NCBI GenBank assembly: GCA_023715185.1
Contig: JAMCAN010000001.1
Coordinates: forward strand, 682,001-746,000
DNA length: 64,000 nucleotides
From: Planococcus sp. MER TA 32b
GTDB lineage: Bacteria > Bacillota > Bacilli > Bacillales_A > Planococcaceae
Direction: 5' to 3'
Made by a program: the position numbers and the translations under genes
Notes under the pieces: generated by a model
Seen by the model: only the letters and a program-made list of their open reading frames with translations
Databases searched by the model: none
Told to the model about the DNA's origin: nothing
Shown: one piece after another, positions 49,679 through 60,982 of the stretch
Layout: every line of letters starts with the position of its first letter
Numbering within the stretch: the first letter of the stretch is position 1

Positions 49679-50205
49679 GTCAGGCTGCAGAGCGCTATGC
49701 ATTAGCATTGTTCCAAACGGCACAGAAACATCAGGTTACTGCTGAAGTAGAACAGGATCTTCGTGAAGTGAAAAAAGTTTTCGCTACGACTCCTGAACTT
49801 TATCAACTGATGGTTTCACCGAAATTATCATCTGAAAAAAGAATCAACCTGATCAATGAATTGTTCAAGCAAGGCAATCAATACGTGATTAACACAATCC
49901 AATTGATTGCTGAGCGCGGACGTTTAAATGAAGTAGGGGACTTGGTCGATGCTTACATCAGCCTTTCCAACGATGCACAAGGAATCCAGGATGCAAAAGT
50001 TTACTCAACTCGTCCTTTGACAGAAGAGGAACGTTCTTCGATTTCCACTGTGTTTGCACAAAAAGTAGGTAAACAGGCATTGCGAATTGAAAACATCGTG
50101 GATCCATCGTTAATCGGCGGATTGCGTCTTCAAATCGGAAACCGTATCTATGACAGCAGCGTCAGCACGAAATTGGCTCGCCTGCAGCGTCAATTGATCG
50201 GTTAA
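49675..50205 (+). CDS. atpH: ATP synthase subunit delta
   Basis: Stalk protein joining subunit b to the alpha3-beta3 head, 176 residues. RYALALFQTAQ at the N-terminus and the C-terminal DPSLIGGLRLQIGNRIYDSSVSTKLARLQRQL are typical. It starts within the atpF stop codon. Confidence 0.94.
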   Translation: MSQAAERYALALFQTAQKHQVTAEVEQDLREVKKVFATTPELYQLMVSPKLSSEKRINLINELFKQGNQYVINTIQLIAERGRLNEVGDLVDAYISLSNDAQGIQDAKVYSTRPLTEEERSSISTVFAQKVGKQALRIENIVDPSLIGGLRLQIGNRIYDSSVSTKLARLQRQLIG

Positions 50206-50212
50206 TTAATGA

Positions 50213-51742
<1,530 letters not shown>

Positions 51743-51775
51743 GCAATTCGAACGGATCAGAAGAAAAAATAATAA

Positions 51776-52648
<873 letters not shown>

Positions 52649-52660
52649 AATACCTTATAT

Positions 52661-52810
52661 TTCGCTTCGGCACTGAAAAAATCTCAAAGATATGGAGCAA
52701 AACAGCGAAGAGTTGACCGACGCCTGCGAGGGCAACTCTTTGCGACGAAGCAGCGCAGCGATGCAGGAGCACGGTTTTCTTAAAAAGCGTAGCTGTTTTG
52801 CGGAATATCG
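52661..52810 (+). repeat. Family A repeat copy A5 inside the atp operon (carries module M6)
   Basis: Head TTCGCTTCGGCAC (52661), left arm AGATATGGAGCAAAACAGCG (52689-52708), right arm GTAGCTGTTTTGCGGAATATCG (52789-52810). Module M6 lies at 52709-52771: stem AGAGTTGACC/GGGCAACTCT, then TTTGCGACGAAGC. It starts 13 bases behind atpG. Confidence 0.83.
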
Positions 52811-52836
52811 AAATATAAAGATATTAATTTAAATAA

Positions 52837-54717
<1,881 letters not shown>

Positions 54718-54720
<3 letters not shown>

Positions 54721-54908
54721 AAAAGCGGAAACGGCCGCACAACTCCGACAGGCAAGAGATATCCCAAATGAAATTTGGGATATCTCTTTGCGACGAAGCG
54801 CAAAGCGCTGCAGGAGCATTAAGGGTTTGATGAACTTCCGAAGCGGCGTTCTTTGCCGCATAGGAAGGGCAGCTTAAGTCCGAGGAGTTGGTCGTTGGAG
54901 TCTGGACA
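54718..54908 (+). repeat. Family B repeat copy B7 with inserted module M7
   Basis: TAGAAAAGCGG at the atpC stop to GGAGTCTGGACA. Helices ACGGCC/GGTCGT and CAACTCC/GGAGTTG are intact. Module M7 (54755-54818; perfect stem GAGATATCCCAAAT/ATTTGGGATATCTC, then TTTGCGACGAAGC) is inserted after GGCA, and GCA recurs at its far end, a possible short target duplication. Confidence 0.8.
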
Positions 54909-54910
54909 AA

Positions 54911-55029
54911 GAAAAGCGACAACGCCCGTTTAGCTCTGAAAGGCATAAGGCAGATCAGCGAAGTGACGGTATTTGTCACGCAGCTGAGTTGACTTATGAC
55001 CCGAAGAGCTGGGCAGTTGGAGTCTGGAC
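54911..55029 (+). repeat. Family B repeat copy B8
   Basis: GAAAAGCGACAACGCCCG to GGAGTCTGGACA. Helices CAAC/GTTG, GCCC/GGGC, AGCTCT/AGAGCT, CATAAG/CTTATG, ATCAGC/GCTGAG and GTGAC/GTCAC are intact. Confidence 0.8.
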
Positions 55030-55035
55030 AATGTG

Positions 55036-55077
55036 AAAAGCGGGCAAAAGTTATCTAAACTTTTGCCCGCTTTTTCT
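55036..55077 (+). terminator. Intrinsic terminator of the atp operon
   Basis: AAAAGCGGGCAAAAGTT-ATCTA-AACTTTTGCCCGC followed by TTTTTCTTT, a perfect 16-17 pair stem. Confidence 0.92.
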
Positions 55078-55116
55078 TTACGGATTAGCACTATTCAATA
55101 GCAAAGGAGGATTCAA

Positions 55117-55350
55117 ATGGAACAAATGATTGGCCAACAGGCAATAATCTCTATCTTTAGCCATATCTTTTTTACGGGTGTAGCTTTTTATGCGCTGCGC
55201 GCTATGACTTTCGAAAATTGGATCCGCAAAAATCACGTGCTGCAGGCGCAAATACTATATATTTTCCTTAGTATTGCTTTAGGTACAATGGTTTCGACGT
55301 TCTTCTTGAACATATCAGCATGGTCAAGACAATTGCCGTATCTCTTTTAA
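55117..55350 (+). CDS. ywzB: DUF1146 family membrane protein YwzB
   Basis: Small membrane protein of 77 residues with two helices (about 7-28 and 44-66) and the conserved core FYALRAMTFENWIRKNHVLQAQ. Function unknown. It sits between atpC and murAA, as in B. subtilis. AAAGGAGG before the ATG is strong. Confidence 0.87.
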   Translation: MEQMIGQQAIISIFSHIFFTGVAFYALRAMTFENWIRKNHVLQAQILYIFLSIALGTMVSTFFLNISAWSRQLPYLF

Positions 55351-55353
55351 TTA

Positions 55354-55402
55354 TTGGTAAATTGTCGTGTTTCCACTTGGTGGGAACAGGCCAATTTACC
55401 AA
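55354..55402 (+). other. Long hairpin behind ywzB
   Basis: TTGGTAAATTG-TCG-TGTTTCC and GGGAACA-GGC-CAATTTACCAA pair over 18 positions around a CACTTGGT-type loop. Only AGCTTAGG follows, so U-tract termination is not supported. The palindrome ATTTCCCGGGAAAT comes next (55411-55424). Confidence 0.65.
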
Positions 55403-55582
55403 AGCTTAGGTATTTCCCGGGAAATAAATTCACAAACTATGTTTATTTTCCTATATACGGGGAAAATATTCACTGTAATCAAAATGTAATATAAAGTGGA
55501 AGTCGACGGACACAAACCACACAGTTAATACGAATCATATAAACAAGCAGAAAATATTTGAGAAAAATAATCTGCTAGATAC

Positions 55583-55611
55583 TTGTTATTTTAATAAAAT
55601 ACGGGTATCAT
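55583..55611 (+). promoter_or_regulatory. Probable murAA promoter
   Basis: TTGTTA (55583-55588), 17 bases, TATCAT (55606-55611), about 100 bases before the murAA start. Confidence 0.5.
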
Positions 55612-55713
55612 AGTAAAGGTTTTGTTTCTAAATAATGACATTGGACTTTTAAACGGTTTATATACATTTTACAGATATTATTACAGATTATTTTACACAT
55701 GGAGGGCGTTTCA

Positions 55714-57012
55714 GTGGAACAGATCATTGTAAGAGGCGGTAACAAATTAAACGGTAAAGTACGAGTGGAAGGGGCAAAGAATGCAGTTCTTCCCGTCCTG
55801 GCCGGCGCATTGCTCGCGGGTTCAGGGAAAAGCATCATAAAGGAAGTTCCGCATTTGGCGGATGTCTATACAATTCAAGAGGTTTTGAAAAGCTTGAACG
55901 TAGGCATCGAATACTTCCCGGAAAAGAATGAAATGCATATCGATTCATCTTCAACTTTATCTAGTGAAGCTCAATTCGAATACGTAAGAAAAATGAGAGC
56001 TTCAATTTTGGTTATGGGACCGCTTCTTGCACGCAATGGTTTTGCACGTGTGGCGCTTCCAGGTGGATGTGCAATCGGATCACGGCCAATTGAACTTCAT
56101 CTAAAGGGCTTTGAAGCGATGGGCGCTAAAATCACATTCGGCAACGGTTTCGTTGAAGCGGACGTAAATGGCAGATTGCGCGGAGCGAAAATCTATTTGG
56201 ATTTCCCAAGCGTAGGAGCAACTGAAAACATCATGACGGCGGCAGCGCTGGCAGATGGAGTAACAATCATCGAAAACGCGGCGAAAGAGCCGGAAATCGT
56301 TGACTTGGCTACCTACATCAATGAAATGGGCGGTAAAGTATTTGGTGCCGGTACGGATACAATCCGCATCGAAGGCGTTGAAGAACTTAAAGGCGCTGAG
56401 CATTACATCATCCCCGACCGGGTTGAAGCCGGCACTTTCATGGTAGCGGCAGCTATTACAGAAGGTGACGTTACAATCGAAAATGCAGTGCCTGAGCATA
56501 TGGCGGCATTGATTTCCAAACTTGGTGAAATGGGTGTAAGAATCGAAGAAACTGACGAAGGTCTTCGTATCCAGGCTACTCGCCCGCTGCGCTCCATCGA
56601 TATCAAGACGATGCCTCATCCAGGTTTCCCGACTGACATGCAGTCACAGATGATGTCATTGATGCTGACGGCTAAAGGAAACGGAATTTTGACGGAAACA
56701 GTATTTGAAAACCGCTTCATGCACGTTGAAGAGTTCCGCCGGATGAATGCTTCGGTTAAAATCGAAGGGCGTTCAGTTATCATGGAGGGACCTTCCAAAT
56801 TGCAGGGAGCTGAAGTATCAGCTACAGATTTGCGCGCAGCTGCTGCCTTGATCCTGGCAGGCCTTGCCGCAGAAGGAATTACACGGGTAAAAGAATTACA
56901 GCATTTAGATCGCGGTTACGTCGACTTTCATAAGAAACTTGCATCGCTTGGCGCGGACATCGAACGCGTCACCACAGAAGAAGCACCAGTCATGGAAGAA
57001 CAGACGGTCTAA
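55714..57012 (+). CDS. murAA: UDP-N-acetylglucosamine 1-carboxyvinyltransferase 1
   Basis: Main MurA of peptidoglycan synthesis, 432 residues. The catalytic Cys119 is in [16 protein letters not shown], and [16 protein letters not shown] is the family loop. The start is GTG at 55714 (VEQIIVRGG, aligned with Bacillus MurAA), because TGGAGGG at 55700-55706 is its ribosome-binding site. An ATG at 55699 would lie on top of that site. In B. subtilis spoIID, spoIIQ and spoIIID follow; here mbl is next. Confidence 0.95.
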   Translation: MEQIIVRGGNKLNGKVRVEGAKNAVLPVLAGALLAGSGKSIIKEVPHLADVYTIQEVLKSLNVGIEYFPEKNEMHIDSSSTLSSEAQFEYVRKMRASILVMGPLLARNGFARVALPGGCAIGSRPIELHLKGFEAMGAKITFGNGFVEADVNGRLRGAKIYLDFPSVGATENIMTAAALADGVTIIENAAKEPEIVDLATYINEMGGKVFGAGTDTIRIEGVEELKGAEHYIIPDRVEAGTFMVAAAITEGDVTIENAVPEHMAALISKLGEMGVRIEETDEGLRIQATRPLRSIDIKTMPHPGFPTDMQSQMMSLMLTAKGNGILTETVFENRFMHVEEFRRMNASVKIEGRSVIMEGPSKLQGAEVSATDLRAAAALILAGLAAEGITRVKELQHLDRGYVDFHKKLASLGADIERVTTEEAPVMEEQTV

Positions 57013-57029
57013 TTCCATATTTATAAATT

Positions 57030-57063
57030 CAAATCCGGAAGCGAAATGCTTCCGGATTTTTAT
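57030..57063 (+). terminator. Intrinsic terminator of murAA
   Basis: AAATCCGGAAGC-GAAAT-GCTTCCGGATTT followed by TTATA. Confidence 0.9.
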
Positions 57064-57281
57064 ATTGTCCTGGAAAAAATATTTCCCGGGTAATGAAAAA
57101 TGAGTAAAGGAAGAAACAATTAAAGAATATTAATCGATAAAAATGATATTTTCTTAAAATAGCATATATTCGTCCAAAATATTATGTAGCAGACAGATTC
57201 TTTGTGTTAAAATATTCAGTTAGGAGAGTCTTTATATAGAGATACATAATAGAAGTACCATTACCGGAAGGGGTAGCAGGA

Positions 57282-58274
57282 ATGTTGTTTTCAAGAGATA
57301 TAGGAATTGACTTAGGAACGGCCAACGTTCTGATTTATGTTAAAGGCAAAGGGGTCATTTTAAATGAACCTTCGGTCGTCGCAATGGACCGGAAAACAAA
57401 TCAGGTCATCGCAGTTGGGGAAGAAGCGAGAAAAATGATCGGCCGCACACCGGCGAATATTGTTGCTGTGAGACCTCTGAAAGAAGGGGTCATCGCAGAT
57501 TTTGACGTAACAGAAATTATGCTGAAGTATTTTATAGAACGATTGAAAGTGCGAGGTTTCATGAATAAGCCCCGTATTCTTATCTGTTGCCCGACCAACG
57601 TAACAAGTGTTGAACAAAAGGCAATCCGTGAAGCTGCGGAAAAATCAGGCGGCAAAAAAGTTTATCTTGAGGAAGAACCGAAAGTCGCCGCAATCGGAGC
57701 CGGAATGGACATTTACCAGCCCACCGGCAATATGGTAGTGGATATAGGCGGTGGAACAACGGATGTCGCCGTTCTGTCGATGGGCGATATCGTAACCAGC
57801 GAGTCCATTAAAGTGGCTGGGGACGTATTCGACAACGATATTCTTCAATACGTAAAAAAACAATATAAATTATTGATCGGGGAACGCACTGCTGAAACCA
57901 TTAAAATCGAAATTGGCACTGTCTTCAAAGGGAGCCGCAAAGATGAGATGGAAATCCGCGGGCGTGATATGGTTACCGGACTGCCACGCGTCATTACCAT
58001 TCATTCAGAAGAAATTGAATTGGCGGTCCGCGAGTCAGTCAATATGATTGTGGCTGCTGCTAAAAACGTTTTGGAAAAGACACCGCCTGAACTATCGGCG
58101 GACATCATCGACAGAGGTGTGATATTGACAGGCGGAGGCGCAATGCTGCACGGAATCGAGCAATTGCTGGCCGAAGAATTGAAAGTTCCTGTATTCGTGG
58201 CTGAAGATCCGATGAATAGCGTAGCCATCGGCACAGGCATCATGTTGGATAGTCTCTCACGTAAATCAAGATAA
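57282..58274 (+). CDS. mbl: MreB-like cell-shape protein Mbl
   Basis: Bacterial actin homologue of 330 residues, polymerising under the membrane to guide elongation of the wall. IGIDLGTANVLIYVKGKG, VVDIGGGTTDVAVLSMGD and DRGVILTGGGAMLHGIEQLL are the actin-fold nucleotide motifs. It is assigned to Mbl over MreB by place (behind murAA) and by the short hydrophobic N-terminus MLFSRD. AAGGGG precedes the ATG. A further gene of unknown role follows. Confidence 0.93.
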   Translation: MLFSRDIGIDLGTANVLIYVKGKGVILNEPSVVAMDRKTNQVIAVGEEARKMIGRTPANIVAVRPLKEGVIADFDVTEIMLKYFIERLKVRGFMNKPRILICCPTNVTSVEQKAIREAAEKSGGKKVYLEEEPKVAAIGAGMDIYQPTGNMVVDIGGGTTDVAVLSMGDIVTSESIKVAGDVFDNDILQYVKKQYKLLIGERTAETIKIEIGTVFKGSRKDEMEIRGRDMVTGLPRVITIHSEEIELAVRESVNMIVAAAKNVLEKTPPELSADIIDRGVILTGGGAMLHGIEQLLAEELKVPVFVAEDPMNSVAIGTGIMLDSLSRKSR

Positions 58275-58412
58275 TATCCTTCCGTTTTTAATTATGTACA
58301 GCAACCGCATTTTTTTAGTATAATGGCAACATAGTGAAATCGTGCTAGCGCGGAATCGCAATAGAATTGTGGATGTGGATTGCTCTTACATAATCAATAG
58401 GGGTATGCATCA

Positions 58413-58703
58413 GTGGAAAGGTTGACGACTGAAATGGCTGAGCCGACTAAAAAAGTATCCAAAAGAAAAGAATATAAAAATGAAGAAACAGCTGGTGAAC
58501 AGCAGGAGAAAAAAACCTGGTGGGTGCAAATCCGGCTGTTTCCAATATGGCTTCGCATCATACTGGTTATCGGCCTAATCGTCCTTGCCGCCGCATTAGG
58601 CGTCATGGTCGGATATGGCGTAATTGGAGACGGACAGCCAAAAGACGCGCTTAAATGGGAAACATGGCAGCATATCATCGACATAATGAGCGGCAAGAAA
58701 TAG
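58413..58703 (+). CDS. EpuA-type protein (annotated as RNA polymerase subunit beta-like)
   Basis: Small membrane-anchored protein of 96 residues: a charged N-terminal half rich in Lys and Glu, one transmembrane helix at about 49-71 (IILVIGLIVLAAALGVMVGYGVIG) and a short outer tail. It fits PF11772 (EpuA), often misnamed DNA-directed RNA polymerase subunit beta. Function unknown, possibly in the envelope given the mbl and fabZ neighbours. The start is GTG at 58413. Confidence 0.75.
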   Translation: MERLTTEMAEPTKKVSKRKEYKNEETAGEQQEKKTWWVQIRLFPIWLRIILVIGLIVLAAALGVMVGYGVIGDGQPKDALKWETWQHIIDIMSGKK

Positions 58704-58744
58704 CTGCCGCTGTTTTGCCATCATATTTTTAAGGGGTTGGACTC

Positions 58745-59182
58745 ATGTTGACGACTGAACAGATTAAGGCTATCCTGCCGCACCGCTATCCATTTCTGAT
58801 GGTGGACCGGATGCTTGAGCTTGAAGCCGGAAAAAGAGCGGTTGGACTGAAAAACGTTTCCGCCAATGAAGAATTTTTCAACGGCCATTTTCCGGGATAT
58901 CCGGTTATGCCGGGCGTTCTGATTGTGGAAGCTCTTGCTCAGGTGGGAGCCACTGCCGTTTTGAAAATGGAAGGCAATGAAGGCCGCCTTGCTTTCTTCA
59001 CAGGGATAGATAATTGCCGCTTCAAACGCCAGGTTGTACCCGGCGATCAATTGCGGCTCGAAGTGGAATTGACGAAGCTGAGAGGCCCAATGGGCAAAGG
59101 CCATGCCATTGCGACAGTAGACGGCGAAATTGCATGCGAATGCGACATCCTTTTTGCTTTAGGACCGGTTGCAAAAAAATAG
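58745..59182 (+). CDS. fabZ: 3-hydroxyacyl-[ACP] dehydratase FabZ
   Basis: Hot-dog-fold dehydratase of type II fatty acid synthesis, 145 residues. [13 protein letters not shown] opens the protein. The catalytic His48 is in [13 protein letters not shown], and Glu62 in IVEALAQVG. The ATG follows AAGGGG. A convergent terminator separates it from ywpF on the other strand. Confidence 0.96.
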   Translation: MLTTEQIKAILPHRYPFLMVDRMLELEAGKRAVGLKNVSANEEFFNGHFPGYPVMPGVLIVEALAQVGATAVLKMEGNEGRLAFFTGIDNCRFKRQVVPGDQLRLEVELTKLRGPMGKGHAIATVDGEIACECDILFALGPVAKK

Positions 59183-59189
59183 AAAAAAA

Positions 59190-59228
59190 TAAAAGCAGTG
59201 CAGATGACTATTATCTGCACTGCTTTTT
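59190..59228. terminator. Bidirectional terminator between fabZ and ywpF
   Basis: AAAGCAGTGCAGAT-GACTATT-ATCTGCACTGCTTT with T-runs on both strands. Confidence 0.9.
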
Positions 59229-59242
59229 CCTGTTTCAGAATA

Positions 59243-59680
59243 TTAATTATTGGCTTCGTCTTTGCGGAGCACAGGACGCGACCGCATATCGCTTTCGAAA
59301 CGCGTCAGCAATTGTTCGCCCTCCAAGCCGTCTTCAAGCAGCTCAGACAGCAGCGTTTCAGCATATTTCCTGCGTGCCCGTTTCAATGTGCCCTTCATCA
59401 GCACAGAAATGTGATCACCGATTTTCTTAACTCCATAAATGCCGACTTCAAAGGTCGCCGGTTCGTTCTCCGGATATGAAATAACCACTTTCACATCGTA
59501 AATTTTCCCGGAATCCATCATGTTTTTGAATCTTTCCTCGTGAGACAAATCCATCAGCATTTCAAGAACCCAGGAACGATGGCTGTTTTCCTGATTGATG
59601 ATAATGCCGTCTTCGAGAGGGAAGTTGATAATTTCCTCTTCATCGACAAGCCCCATCGACAGCATTTTAAAGGTTTTCAT
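59243..59680 (-). CDS. ywpF: YwpF-like family protein
   Basis: Conserved protein of 145 residues and unknown function (PF14183-like). The start at 59680 (MKTFKMLSMGLVDEEEIINFPL) is chosen because GGGGGT lies upstream on the minus strand; a longer frame has no site. A run of KRARRKYAETLLSELLEDG suggests a helix near the C-terminus. It is convergent with fabZ and divergent from ssbB, with about 280 bases between the starts. Confidence 0.8.
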   Translation of the reverse strand: MKTFKMLSMGLVDEEEIINFPLEDGIIINQENSHRSWVLEMLMDLSHEERFKNMMDSGKIYDVKVVISYPENEPATFEVGIYGVKKIGDHISVLMKGTLKRARRKYAETLLSELLEDGLEGEQLLTRFESDMRSRPVLRKDEANN

Positions 59681-59961
59681 CTTTAATACCCCCAAACAAT
59701 CTTTTTTCCAGTATAGCATAGCTGAGAATTTCCAAGCGAATGAAGAAATAGTTCTGAAAAGCTTTAAAAATTTGTTTTGCCGATAGCTTGATCACCGCCG
59801 TTTTCCCAACTCCGGCAAGGCTGGTGAATCAAATATAATTTTAGTATGAAATGAAAAATGGAATATGGATATACGAAAACTTATCAAATCCTGTTTTTCG
59901 CCTTTTGCTTAAAATTCAGTTTATTTAGTATGCTTGCTTTACAGAAAGGAGGTGAGAAACA

Positions 59962-60372
59962 ATGAACCAAGTTGGACTGGTGGGCAGACTGACAAAAGAT
60001 CCATCGTCGCGGACATTAAGCGAAGGGCGTGTACATACAACCTTCATCGTCGCCGTTTCCAGGAATTATAAGAACCAAAGAGGAGAGATTGAAAGTGATT
60101 TCGTGCTTTGTTCCACTTGGGGAAGGCCGGCCGTCAATGTTGCGAAGTTCTGTGTAAAAGGATCGCTTGTAGCGGTTTCAGGCAGACTGCAATCCCGTCA
60201 TTATGACAAAGAAGACGGAACCAGAATTTATGTTACGGAGATTCTCGGCGATCAGGTGCGTTTCCTTGACCGGAGAAAAGCGCAAGAAGAAACCGCCCCC
60301 TTGCAGAAGGAACCAGAATCTGAAGCAGATTTTGATTTCCCTGTGCCGGGAGCGGAACCAATTAACGCGTAA
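59962..60372 (+). CDS. ssbB: Single-stranded DNA-binding protein SsbB
   Basis: OB-fold protein of 136 residues. MNQVGLVGRLTKDPSSRTLSEGR and VSGRLQSRHYDKEDGTRIYVTEI are the SSB core. The C-terminus PVPGAEPINA lacks the acidic DDDIPF tip by which the main SSB recruits partners, so this is the SsbB (competence/accessory) type, as in B. subtilis ywpH. AAAGGAGGTGA is a perfect ribosome-binding site. AT-boxes upstream (59885-59911) resemble ComK half-sites, but their spacing (13) does not fit the known classes. Confidence 0.88.
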   Translation: MNQVGLVGRLTKDPSSRTLSEGRVHTTFIVAVSRNYKNQRGEIESDFVLCSTWGRPAVNVAKFCVKGSLVAVSGRLQSRHYDKEDGTRIYVTEILGDQVRFLDRRKAQEETAPLQKEPESEADFDFPVPGAEPINA

Positions 60373-60500
60373 AGAGAAACTTCATTCAGCGGGGATTTTC
60401 TTCATCCCCCAATGAATATTAGTTGATCCAATCGGGTTTTACGGTCAGTTGACAGCTCATTGGAGAAGCGGGAGCCTAACTGACCGTTAATACGGGATAA
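60373..60500 (+). repeat. Family C repeat copy C3
   Basis: AGAGAAACTTCATTCAGCGG directly on the ssbB stop; first stem GGGGAT/ATCCCC within TTCATT/AATGAA; then TTAGTTGATCCAATCGGG and the second stem ACGGTCAGTT/AACTGACCGT; end ATACGGGATAA. Confidence 0.75.
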
Positions 60501-60531
60501 TATCAAATTTGAAAATAGGAGGCACTTAGCC

Positions 60532-60675
60532 ATGCCGAAAGACATACAGCAGCAACTTGAAGTGCATATGGAGCAGCTGATCCGCCTGACAGCCCTGCTC
60601 CATAGACGATTGGCAGAGGCGGAACGGGAGCTAAGTGAATTGAAGGAGCATTTCCGTTCCGTCACTAAAGTTTGA
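60532..60675 (+). CDS. Small coiled-coil protein, function unknown
   Basis: A 47-residue open frame (MPKDIQQQLEVHMEQLI to FRSVTKV), predicted as one amphipathic helix with a leucine heptad (residues 9-41: LEVHMEQLIRLTALLHRRL, then AEAERELSELKEHF). AATAGGAGGC gives a very good ribosome-binding site, and a terminator follows within 31 bases, so a real small gene is likely. I do not recognise a family. A partner-binding role is a guess. Confidence 0.62.
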   Translation: MPKDIQQQLEVHMEQLIRLTALLHRRLAEAERELSELKEHFRSVTKV

Positions 60676-60705
60676 GGCGGTTTCATTCTAATGTTGGAAA
60701 AGGGG

Positions 60706-60743
60706 GAGCATGGAAGGGTGGGGACCCGACCATGCTCATTTTG
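60706..60743 (+). terminator. Intrinsic terminator behind the small coiled-coil gene
   Basis: GAGCATGG-AAG-GGTGGGGACC-CGA-CCATGCTC followed by ATTTTGG. Confidence 0.7.
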
Positions 60744-60790
60744 GAATTAAAACTATATAATTAGAGTAGAGAAAGTTGTTATTATAGATC

Positions 60791-60979
60791 GCTTCGGCGA
60801 TAGGGTCCACTTCTAGATATGGAGCAAAACAGCGAAGACTCCCAAGGGATCAGAACTGGAGTTGGTTTTCCAACTCCAGTTCGAGCGAAGTGCTGAGATC
60901 CACTCGGATTAAGTGCAACGAGTCCGAGTTAGCTCAGTGCAAGCCCCTAGGAAAGCGAAGCTGTTTTGCGGAATATCGG
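60791..60979 (+). repeat. Family A repeat copy A6 (type-2 cargo with extra hairpin)
   Basis: Head GCTTCGGCGA (60791), left arm AGATATGGAGCAAAACAGCG (60815-60834), right arm AGCTGTTTTGCGGAATATCGG (60959-60979). The cargo has an extra perfect stem AACTGGAGTTGG/CCAACTCCAGTT and the type-2 stems GCTGAG/CTCAG and ACTCGGA/TCCGAGT. It ends four bases from the ywqA stop on the opposite strand. Confidence 0.8.
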
Positions 60980-60982
60980 CAT

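Noticed and set aside
59885-59911. ComK-box candidate upstream of ssbB (CAAATCCTGTTTT and AAAATTCAGTTTA)
   Set aside because: The spacing between the two boxes is 13 bases and not 8, 18 or 31, and each box has a mismatch.
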